In this document: piece after piece, positions 1 to 6,471 of the stretch
Position numbering within the stretch: position 1 is the first letter of the stretch
Layout of the letters: each line of letters starts with the position of its first letter
NCBI RefSeq assembly: GCF_023074055.1
Contig: NZ_JADPKR010000013.1
Span: 1 to 64,000 of the forward strand
Length of the DNA stretch: 64,000 bases
Origin: Bradyrhizobium sp. 141
Lineage (GTDB): Bacteria > Pseudomonadota > Alphaproteobacteria > Rhizobiales > Xanthobacteraceae
Reading direction: 5' to 3'
Notes under the pieces: generated by a model
The model's database searches: none
What the model was told of the DNA's origin: nothing
What the model saw: the letters and a program-made list of their open reading frames with translations, nothing else
Made by a program: the position numbers and the translations under genes

Positions 1-274
1 CAAACCATCAGGCCCGCATAAAAGGCTGATACAGCCGTTCGCTCGCATCCACGCTGGCGCCAATACATCGGATTGCTGCAGCCTTTTTCAACGGAATCGA
101 CCCTAAGCCGACGATTGCTTAAGCCAGCGTAATGGGGCGGTCGGTGGTAGACCGGACGCCGAGCCACGCTTGCCTCGACCGCCCGCGTTCGAGCAATTTG
201 AGCCACGGCCTTCCAGACGATTTGCCTGACTGCGCGGAACCTCTACGATGTGCTCCCGAGCCCTGGGGACCGAC
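1..274. other. Intergenic sequence, no gene recognised
   Basis: No convincing coding frame was found; the short frames here are poorly supported and overlap on several strands. The segment must contain the promoter of the downstream binding-protein gene, but no clear -35/-10 pair could be picked out by eye. An upstream gene may end before the window start. Confidence 0.4.
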
Positions 275-1243
275 ATGAAGCGGCGCGAGTTCATCACGGC
301 ACTTGGTGCCGCCGCAGCATGGCCACTCACTGCAACCGGTCAAACTCCGGCCAGATCAGCTCATGTTGTACTGCTGTCGCCGGTTGATCCGTCGGAGCTG
401 GTCGGCCTTCGGAGGAATTTGCAGGACCTGGGTTATATCGAAGGTCGCAATATTCGGTTGGATATTCGAAGCGCCGCAGGACAAGTTGATCTTCTTCCAG
501 ATCTTGCCAAGGCAGTTGCGCGGGAAGGCGGCATCGACGCCATCCTCGCGCAGAGCTTTCCCGCGGCGATAGCGGCATACAGAGCGACGCAGACTATCCC
601 CATTGTTGCCATTGTCGGGGTTGACCCTGTCGCATCGGGTCTGGCGGAAAGTCTCGCTCGTCCCGGCCATAACGTCACGGGAATTGCGATTTTCGCAGAG
701 GAAACGAACGTAAAGCTCGTCGAATTGCTGCGCGAAGTTGCGCCGCGCGCGGTCCGTCTGGCCGCTATCGCAGCCATTACCGGCGGTGGCAATCTGAGCC
801 TCGGTGCGGTTCAGGAAACCGGCCGCAAGCTGGACTTTGATGTCGAGATCATCAAGATTGCCGATACGGCCGATCTTGCAAACGCACTGCGCCCGGACGT
901 CCTCAGCAGGTTCGACGCCTTGATGATTCCGCCGGATGTCGTGCTCTCGCGTCACAAGGCCGAGATTGTCAAGTTGATCGGCTCGAGCAACAAGCCTGCA
1001 ATCTTTCCTTCGTCCGATTGGGCCGAAAGCGGCGGCCTGTTGGCTTTCGGGCCTGATCTTGCCGAAGCTGGTCGGCAATTGATCTTGCAGCTTGATCGCG
1101 TCTTGAAAGGCGCAAAGCCAGGTGATCTGCCGTTCGAACGTCCCACAAAATTCGCACTCAACATCAATCTCCATACCGCTCGCGCTATGGGAATCGAGCT
1201 GCCCCCGACGTTGCTCGCCCGTGCCGACAAGGTGATCGAGTGA
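275..1243 (+). CDS. ABC transporter substrate-binding protein (PF04392 type)
   Basis: Predicted periplasmic binding protein of about 322 residues. The N-terminus MKRREFITALGAAAAWPL is the stereotyped export signal of this family, which is greatly expanded in Bradyrhizobium. The reading frame is open from a further upstream ATG at 248, but the start at 275 is preferred because it puts the twin-arginine-like RR motif and hydrophobic core at the N-terminus, with a GGGGAC ribosome-binding sequence just before it. The body has the family hallmarks: LRDLGYIEGRN-like text, IPIVAIVGVDPVASGL, SLARPGHNVTG and the C-terminal GIELPPTLLARADKVIE. No permease or ATPase gene is adjacent, so the ligand and partner are unknown; relatives bind amino acids or other small organic solutes. 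The family assignment is firm and the function is open. Confidence 0.85.
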   Translation: MKRREFITALGAAAAWPLTATGQTPARSAHVVLLSPVDPSELVGLRRNLQDLGYIEGRNIRLDIRSAAGQVDLLPDLAKAVAREGGIDAILAQSFPAAIAAYRATQTIPIVAIVGVDPVASGLAESLARPGHNVTGIAIFAEETNVKLVELLREVAPRAVRLAAIAAITGGGNLSLGAVQETGRKLDFDVEIIKIADTADLANALRPDVLSRFDALMIPPDVVLSRHKAEIVKLIGSSNKPAIFPSSDWAESGGLLAFGPDLAEAGRQLILQLDRVLKGAKPGDLPFERPTKFALNINLHTARAMGIELPPTLLARADKVIE

Positions 1244-1444
1244 TCGCGCTCGTTGCCCGCCGGTTCAGCTTGCGCGGTGTAGCGGCATGTCGAGAAGCGG
1301 AGAGCTCGTTGGAAGCGAATTTCGCTCGAAGCTCAACGCAGCCCGTCGCAAGACATTGAACGTTTGGAACCCTGATGCGTTAGCACGTCAGATGACGGCC
1401 GGATGCACCGTCCGGCATGACGATGCGGCCACGGAGTTCGGTTC

Positions 1445-2419
1445 TTGCTCAAGCTTTACAGGTGGCCGTCCGACGACTGGCAGAGTATCGGTGCGGAAAT
1501 GCCCTCGGAGATCATCTGGGCCGATCTCCTGAACGCGACTGACGAGGAGAAGCAGTTCGTAGAACGACTGCTCGGCATCCGCATCCCCTCGGAAGAATCC
1601 CTCAGCGAGATCGAAGCGTCTAGCCGCCTCATCCTCGACCACGGCACGCTCTATCTCAGCTCGCCGGCGGTCCGGCTCGACGAGGACAACGAGGCGGAGA
1701 TCACGCCGGTGGGATTCGTCATCGACCCGCATGTGCTGGTCACGGTGCGCTTTGCAGAGCTGCCGATCTTCGACGATATCGGCAAGCGGATCGGCTCCGA
1801 CGACAGCCTGGAGAACGGCATGTGCGTGTTCACCAGCGTGCTCGAAGCCATGATCGACCGTGGCGCCGATGTCCTGGAGCATCTCGGCGCGAAGGTCGAC
1901 AGGCTCTCCCGCGGCGTCTTCAGGGGTGGCCTCGTCCGCACGCAACGGCCGGTCCGCTCCAGCCGCAGGATGCGCGAGGCGCTGGAGAACATCGGCGAGC
2001 TGGCCGATCGCCTCGCCAAGGCGCGCGACGTCTTACTCGGCGTTGGCCGCGTTGCGTCGTTCGCGGGCGATGTCGGCAGTGAATGGATCACGGCTGCGTC
2101 GAAGAAGCGCCTGGAGGCCGTGTCGAAGGACGTGGTTTCGCTCAGCGATTACGAGACGCGACTGTCCGACAAGATCCAGCTGCTGCTCGACGCGGTGCTC
2201 GGGTTCATCAACATCCAGCAGAACGAGCTGTTCAAGATTTTGACGATCGTGTCCGTCGTGGGCGTGCCGCCGACCATCCTGGTCGGCATCTGGGGCATGA
2301 ACTTCAAGCACATGCCCGAGCTCGACTGGAGCTTCGGCTATCCGCTGGCCTGGCTCGCGATCATCGCCAGCGGTGTGCTGCCGCTGATCTGGTTCAAGCG
2401 GCGCGGCTGGTTCGATTGA
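1445..2419 (+). CDS. CorA-family divalent metal ion channel
   Basis: Inner-membrane Mg2+/Co2+ (or Zn2+) channel of the CorA family, 324 residues, probably a homopentamer. The N-terminal two thirds form the cytoplasmic domain, followed by the long stalk helix. The C-terminus shows the selectivity motif GMN at residues 284-286 between two transmembrane segments (about 265-283 and 301-317), and a basic tail KRRGWFD. The start is TTG at 1445, chosen because GGAG lies 8 bases upstream and the text MLKLYRW matches the usual beginning of the family; an ATG at about 1499 would remove the first beta strand. It stands alone and faces a convergent hydrolase gene, with a hairpin between them. Which metal it carries cannot be told from sequence; proximity to cobalamin genes is too loose to argue for cobalt. 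Confidence 0.88.
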   Translation: MLKLYRWPSDDWQSIGAEMPSEIIWADLLNATDEEKQFVERLLGIRIPSEESLSEIEASSRLILDHGTLYLSSPAVRLDEDNEAEITPVGFVIDPHVLVTVRFAELPIFDDIGKRIGSDDSLENGMCVFTSVLEAMIDRGADVLEHLGAKVDRLSRGVFRGGLVRTQRPVRSSRRMREALENIGELADRLAKARDVLLGVGRVASFAGDVGSEWITAASKKRLEAVSKDVVSLSDYETRLSDKIQLLLDAVLGFINIQQNELFKILTIVSVVGVPPTILVGIWGMNFKHMPELDWSFGYPLAWLAIIASGVLPLIWFKRRGWFD

Positions 2420-2422
2420 CAG

Positions 2423-2452
2423 GCGGCGCACCGTTCGGAAACGATGCGCCGC
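2423..2452. terminator. Bidirectional hairpin between convergent genes
   Basis: GCGGCGCA (2423-2430) pairs with TGCGCCGC (2445-2452), and inside it CGTT (2432-2435) pairs with AACG (2440-2443) around a CGGA loop. The result is a 12-bp stem with one mismatch. It lies in the 40 bp between the stops of the corA-like gene and the hydrolase gene. There is no clear U tract, so termination is inferred from position and fold. Confidence 0.55.
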
Positions 2453-2459
2453 TGTTCGG

Positions 2460-3086
2460 TCATGCTGCCTCGGCGTCGACGTTGCCGATCCAGTCGCGGG
2501 CCAACGTCACGTCGGCTTGCGACAATTGGTGGCCCGCCGGTAGGATCCTGTGGCTCACATTCGCGCCAGCCTGCGACAGCAGTGCCGCGAGCCGTGCCGA
2601 ATTGCCGGCCGGCACGATTGGATCGTCTTGTCCGGACAACAGCAGGACCGGCTTGCCCGCAAGATCGACTGTTGGCGGATCCGACAGCGGCACCATGGCG
2701 CGCAGCAGGATCGCGCCTGCAAGCACATCCGGCTTCAGCAGCAACAACGCGGCGGCGATGTTGGCGCCGTTGGAGAAGCCGACCGCAACCGGTGCGGTGA
2801 TGCCGTATTGCTCTCGCGCATCCGCGATGAAGTCGCCGAGTTCGTGCGCGCGCCGGCGCACGTCCTCCTCGTCGAACACGCCTTCGGCGAGACGCCGGAA
2901 GAAGCGCGGCATGCCGTGCTCGAGCACGCGGCCGCGCGGCGAGAGCAGGGCGGAGCCTGATGAGATCAGTTTGCCGAGCCCTAGCAGGTCGGTCTCGTCA
3001 CCGCCGGTGCCGTGCAGCAGCAGGAGCGGAGGGGAGCCTGCGCGGGTCGCGGGCTCGAAGCGATGGATGAAAGCACTCTCGGTCAT
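2460..3086 (-). CDS. Alpha/beta hydrolase (carboxylesterase/phospholipase type)
   Basis: Cytoplasmic serine hydrolase of 208 residues with no signal peptide. The catalytic triad is readable: nucleophile Ser105 in GFSNGAN, acid Asp154 or Asp155 in SGQDDPIVP, and His186 in AGHQLS; the oxyanion region LLLLHGTGGDE is near residue 25. The protein resembles the short esterase/YpfH-MhqD group. Its start overlaps the stop of the upstream ring-cleaving dioxygenase by 4 bp (ATGA), so the two are almost certainly translationally coupled. By analogy with Bacillus MhqO/MhqD, the pair may act together on hydroquinone or quinone-derived compounds. The hydrolase assignment is firm; the substrate is inferred. 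Confidence 0.85.
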   Translation of the reverse strand: MTESAFIHRFEPATRAGSPPLLLLHGTGGDETDLLGLGKLISSGSALLSPRGRVLEHGMPRFFRRLAEGVFDEEDVRRRAHELGDFIADAREQYGITAPVAVGFSNGANIAAALLLLKPDVLAGAILLRAMVPLSDPPTVDLAGKPVLLLSGQDDPIVPAGNSARLAALLSQAGANVSHRILPAGHQLSQADVTLARDWIGNVDAEAA

Positions 3087-4021
3087 GACGCGGTCTCTTC
3101 CAAATTCGGCAGAACGCCCTCGATCTGCTTGCGGTGTTGCTCGAGGAAAACAGGCAGCTTGAGGTCACGTCCCAGGGTCGCGACGGGCTCGTCTACGGCG
3201 AAGCCGGGGATGTCGGTCGCGATCTCGAACAGCACGCCGCCGGGTTCGCGGAAATAGATCGAGCGGAAGTAGTTGCGGTCCCGCTGCTCGGTCGGATGCA
3301 GGCCGTGATTGCTCACGAGCTTTTGCGCCATCCGGCCCTGCTCGGCATCGTCAGCCGCGCGGAAGGCGATGTGATGCACCGAGCCGCCGCCCTGATGGCC
3401 ACGCAGGAAGCCCTTGGCCTCGTAGATGTCGACCACGCTACCCTCGACGTCGCCAGGTGTCTTGAAGCGGATCACCGAGCCTTCGCGTCCGGTCTCCTTG
3501 AAGCCGAACACGTCGGTGAGGACGGCAGCCGTCTTCGCCGCGCTGTCGAGCAGCAAGGTCACGCCGTGGAAGCCGCGGATCGCATGCTCGGCCGGCACCT
3601 CGCCATTGCTCCAGCCGGGCTCGCTCTCGGCACCTGATATGCCGACCAGCGCGAGCGCCATGCCGTCAGGATCGGTGAACGGCAGCACGGATTCGCCGAA
3701 GCGCTTCTCCAGCGCCTCGTAGGCAATGCCCTTTTCGGTGAAGCGCTGGGTCCAGTAACCGAGCGAGCGCTGCGGCACGCGGAAAGCGGTCTGGTGGGTC
3801 TCGCCGACGCCGCGACGCCCGGCCGAAACGCCCGCCCACGGGAAAAAGGTCAGGATGGTGCCGGGGCGGCCGGTCTCATCGCCGTAGTAGAAGTGATAGG
3901 TGCCGGGATCGTCGAAATTGACCGTCTTCTTGACGAAGCGCAGGCCGAGATCCCTCGTGTAGAAGCCGAAATTGCGGATGGGGTCGCCGGCGATCGCGGT
4001 CACGTGGTGCAGTCCAGACAT
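3083..4021 (-). CDS. VOC-family ring-cleaving dioxygenase (MhqO-like)
   Basis: Protein of 312 residues made of two vicinal-oxygen-chelate modules (about 1-130 and 148-275). Candidate metal ligands are His5/His6 in MSGLHHVT, His216/His217 in GSVHHIAF and Glu266 in GGVLFEIATD, the pattern expected for an Fe(II)/Mn(II) extradiol-type enzyme. The family includes MhqO and MhqA, which open hydroquinone-type rings. It is the first gene of a two-gene unit with the serine hydrolase and is transcribed divergently from a LysR regulator 128 bp away, a layout typical of a regulator and its inducible detoxification operon. The exact aromatic substrate is not shown by the sequence. Confidence 0.85.
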   Translation of the reverse strand: MSGLHHVTAIAGDPIRNFGFYTRDLGLRFVKKTVNFDDPGTYHFYYGDETGRPGTILTFFPWAGVSAGRRGVGETHQTAFRVPQRSLGYWTQRFTEKGIAYEALEKRFGESVLPFTDPDGMALALVGISGAESEPGWSNGEVPAEHAIRGFHGVTLLLDSAAKTAAVLTDVFGFKETGREGSVIRFKTPGDVEGSVVDIYEAKGFLRGHQGGGSVHHIAFRAADDAEQGRMAQKLVSNHGLHPTEQRDRNYFRSIYFREPGGVLFEIATDIPGFAVDEPVATLGRDLKLPVFLEQHRKQIEGVLPNLEETAS

Positions 4022-4060
4022 TGTCGTCCTCCAAAGCTCGGGGAGCGTCTTGCTCTGGTG

Positions 4061-4135
4061 GGAAATATTGTTCCGCTTTGGATTGGAGACAATCCATGCA
4101 AATATGACCGCTATGTCTACGATTTGGAAACAATC
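4061..4135. promoter_or_regulatory. Candidate LysR operators in a divergent promoter region
   Basis: Three inverted repeats stand in the 128-bp gap between the dioxygenase and lysR genes: GGAA-N6-TTCC at 4061-4074, GATTG-N4-CAATC at 4081-4094, and a second near-copy GATTTGGAAACAATC at 4121-4135. The last two are related, have LysR-like dyad symmetry, and are spaced 40 bp apart centre to centre (about four helical turns). That suits a tetrameric LysR protein controlling both directions. Binding itself is inferred. Confidence 0.5.
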
Positions 4136-4149
4136 GCCAGGGCGGGCCC

Positions 4150-5058
4150 TTGGATAAGCTCGGCAGTCTGCGGGCCTTCGTGAAGGTGGTCGAAAGCGGC
4201 AGCTTTGCCGAGGCAGGTCGGCAGTTGCGGCTGTCGCGCTCGGCGATCAGCAAATACATCGCCGACCTCGAGGAGAGTCTCGGCGTCCAGCTGCTGAACC
4301 GGACTACGCGGCATGCCAGCCCGACCGAGAACGGCCAGCGCTATTTCGAACGCGCGCTCGTCATCCTCTCGGAAGTCGAGGCGGCCGACCAGGCGGTGAC
4401 GCAGGCCCAGTCGGCGCCGCGGGGGCTGCTCCGCGTCAACGCGCCGATGTCGTTCGGCACCATGCGGCTCGGGCCCGTGCTGGCCGATTTCATGGCGCGC
4501 TATGGCGAGCTTCAGCTCCAGATCGTGCTCAGCGACGATCTGCTCGATCCGGTCCAAGACGGCTTCGACGTGACCTTGCGGATCGCGGAATTGGAATCGT
4601 CGAGCTTGATCGCGCGAAAAATCATGCCGATACCGCGCATGATCTGCGCTTCGCCGGATTACCTCGCGCGTCACGGCACGCCTAGGCATCCGCAGGATCT
4701 GCGCGAGCACGCCTCGCTCACCTACGGCTTCCTGCTCACCGGCAACCAATGGAAGCTGACCGGCATTGATGGCGATCACTGGATCCAGCCGGCCTGGTCG
4801 CTCTGCGTCAACAATGCCGAAGTGCTGCGCGACGTCGCGATCAAGGGCAGGGGGCTGGCGCTGCTGCCCCAGTTCATTGCTGCCGATGCGTTGAAGAAGG
4901 GCCGGTTGCGAACGGTGCTGGGCGACTATTCTGCGCCGCCGCTCGCGCTCTACGCGGTCTATCCGCCGACGCGGCATTTGTCGGTGAAAGTGCGGCTGTT
5001 CATCGATTTCCTCGTCGAGCGTTTTGGTCGCGAGGAGGAGGCGGGCACGCCCATCTGA
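4150..5058 (+). CDS. LysR-family transcriptional regulator
   Basis: 302 residues. The N-terminal winged helix-turn-helix (residues 1-60, MDKLGSLRAFVKVVESGSF, then LSRSAISKYIADLEE) is followed by a linker helix and a two-lobed effector domain (about 88-295). The start is TTG at 4150; it gives the normal LysR beginning, and no better ATG or GTG lies nearby. It is divergent from the MhqO-like dioxygenase/hydrolase pair and so is the likely regulator of that pair, probably responding to an aromatic or quinone compound. Well-defined palindromes lie between the two units. The family is certain; the target is inferred from position. Confidence 0.87.
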   Translation: MDKLGSLRAFVKVVESGSFAEAGRQLRLSRSAISKYIADLEESLGVQLLNRTTRHASPTENGQRYFERALVILSEVEAADQAVTQAQSAPRGLLRVNAPMSFGTMRLGPVLADFMARYGELQLQIVLSDDLLDPVQDGFDVTLRIAELESSSLIARKIMPIPRMICASPDYLARHGTPRHPQDLREHASLTYGFLLTGNQWKLTGIDGDHWIQPAWSLCVNNAEVLRDVAIKGRGLALLPQFIAADALKKGRLRTVLGDYSAPPLALYAVYPPTRHLSVKVRLFIDFLVERFGREEEAGTPI

Positions 5059-5329
5059 TCAAGATGACCAAGACTTGCTTAGTAGGCGACCCACCGAGAG
5101 TCCAGTGCAGGTGGCTGGACACTATTATACCGTAACGGAACCTGAACTTTCTTCCCATCGCTTGGGACTCATACTTGCGTCCCGACTTCGCGCCTTAGGC
5201 TACAGCGAGCTTCAGTCGCTACCGGGGCGTTGCCGAGGGCTGCCTTTCGTGCCGCCGCGAAGAGCCGGGGCATGATGTGCAGCTCGCCGGCACTTCTCGA
5301 CTTGATTTCAACAAGCGCAGGAGGAACCT
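5059..5329. other. Intergenic sequence with no recognised element
   Basis: The 271 bp between lysR and the small secreted-protein gene contain no frame with a plausible ribosome-binding site or family text. The distal part must hold the promoter of the next gene. No strong hairpin or repeat was noticed. Confidence 0.35.
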
Positions 5330-5806
5330 ATGCGGAAGTCTCTCACCTTTTTCCTTTCTGGCGTGGCATTGGCCGTCGCGGCGTCAACCGCTGTAGCCGG
5401 TGAGCGCGTGCTTGAGTTCAAGCTGGTCACGAAGCCGATCGACCTCAAGGTAATAGAGGCCGCAAACGTCGAAGGGCAGACGGTTGTGTCTGGCAAATTC
5501 TTTGGGGTCGCCGTCTTCAACGATGGTCGTATCGGAGTGAAAGAGTTCGTCAATACTTCGGACTTGCTCAAAGGGTCGGGCCCCTTCTTCGGCTATAGCA
5601 CTTACACGTTCGAGGAAGGTTCGATTACGGCGCGCTACACCGGTTCGGCGAAAGACGGCAAATCGACGGGCGAATACACGATCCTGTCGGGCACAGGGGC
5701 CTATGCGAACGCCACGGGTACGGGGACAATCGAAAGCGCGCCGAACCCATTCAAGGGCGTCAACATGCTGAACATAAAGCTCGTCGTCAAAACTTCCGGC
5801 TCATGA
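5330..5806 (+). CDS. Secreted protein with allene-oxide-cyclase/dirigent-like barrel
   Basis: 158 residues. A classical signal peptide (MRKSLTFFLSGVALAVAAS, cleavage after TAVAG near residue 24) precedes a beta-rich domain. The run LSGTGAYANATGTGTI and the preceding ITARYTG strand resemble the eight-stranded barrel of allene oxide cyclase/dirigent-like bacterial proteins, in which a GTGAYxxAxGxG motif is conserved. A strong AGGAGG stands just before the ATG. It is monocistronic and convergent with a decayed cytochrome gene. No enzyme activity can be assigned, and the bacterial members of this fold are largely uncharacterised. It could equally be called a hypothetical exported protein. Confidence 0.7.
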   Translation: MRKSLTFFLSGVALAVAASTAVAGERVLEFKLVTKPIDLKVIEAANVEGQTVVSGKFFGVAVFNDGRIGVKEFVNTSDLLKGSGPFFGYSTYTFEEGSITARYTGSAKDGKSTGEYTILSGTGAYANATGTGTIESAPNPFKGVNMLNIKLVVKTSGS

Positions 5807-5864
5807 CAGCGCAATGTTCACAGGTCCCGCACGAAGGAAGTTGATCCCTTGTGTGGCGTGTTGG

Positions 5865-5892
5865 CCCGGCCGGCGGCACATTGCCGGCCGGG
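5865..5892. terminator. Perfect 10-bp GC hairpin between convergent genes
   Basis: CCCGGCCGGC (5865-5874) and GCCGGCCGGG (5883-5892) form a perfect stem with an 8-nt loop, ending exactly at the stop codon of the minus-strand cytochrome remnant. No U tract follows on either strand, so it is either a weak intrinsic terminator or an RNA-stabilising 3' hairpin. Confidence 0.5.
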
Positions 5893-6156
5893 TTAGTGCT
5901 TGAGTGACGCTGAATAGGCTACCAGCGCGATCATGTCGTCGATGCTGAGATTCTCGACAACCAGTTTCATGAGTTCGCTATTGGCGCCCTTCCGCGCGCC
6001 CGATTTGAAGTCATAGAGCTGCCGAAACATGTAGGTGGGCGAACGGGACGCAATCCCCGGCGCGATGGCAGTCCCGTTGAGGTCAGCACCATGACAGACC
6101 ACACACTGGACGCGCGGCTGGGTTTGCAATGGCTAGTTGGGGAGTCTATCGCACAT
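5893..6156 (-). pseudogene. Remnant of a c-type cytochrome
   Basis: The readable part (from TTG at 6129, 78 residues) contains one heme-binding CVVCH motif at residues 9-13 (CxxCH), a helix around YMFRQLYDFKSGARKG and a C-terminal helix ending in ASLKH, all typical of a small class I cytochrome c. There is no signal peptide, without which heme attachment in the periplasm is impossible. In the same frame an ATG at 6156 gives only seven codons before a TAG at 6133-6135, just ahead of the cytochrome text. A strong AGGAGG (6157-6162) overlaps the barstar-like stop but abuts this ATG with no spacer. The gene therefore looks 5'-truncated and interrupted. A Met80-type axial ligand is also not obvious: the usual C-terminal methionine region reads SELMKLVVENL. 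Confidence 0.6.
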
Positions 6157-6160
6157 CCTC

Positions 6161-6469
6161 CTAGTTTTCGATCTCGAGCCGAACCGCAACATCCTCACCA
6201 ATGCGCGCAAGCCGACGCGCGCGTGTCCCTGCAATCGCAGATGAAAAATCGTGGACCAGCTCCTTCACATCGGGCGCCAAATTGGACGTGTTCACGACTT
6301 TGATCACATAGGGAGGTTTGAGGGCGTTCATCCCATCTCCAAAAATCGAGTCCAGAAATGCGCCCACAATGTCGCCATGCCATTCCGGCGCTCCTATTGC
6401 AGTCTTGAGCGCTTGCCGAAAATCCTGAGCGGTTTTCCAACTGCTGGCATCGAGTTCTATTTCGTGCAT
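6161..6469 (-). CDS. Barstar-like protein
   Basis: 102 residues, cytoplasmic. The pattern LDASSWKTAQDFRQALKTAI followed by GAPEWHGDIVGAFLDSIFG matches the barstar fold, in which a helix ends in xLPEYYGxNLDALWDxL; here Trp-His replaces Tyr-Tyr. Strands near PPYVIKVVNTS and the C-terminal VAVRLEIEN complete the expected alpha/beta layout, although the C-terminal half is longer than in the barnase inhibitor. The ATG at 6469 was chosen over an upstream extension because GGAG lies 6 bases before it and it begins 2 bp after the hybrid kinase stop. No barnase-type or other RNase toxin gene is adjacent, so it may be an orphan immunity-type protein or have another role. The domain call is moderate. 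Confidence 0.6.
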   Translation of the reverse strand: MHEIELDASSWKTAQDFRQALKTAIGAPEWHGDIVGAFLDSIFGDGMNALKPPYVIKVVNTSNLAPDVKELVHDFSSAIAGTRARRLARIGEDVAVRLEIEN

Positions 6470-6471
6470 GG

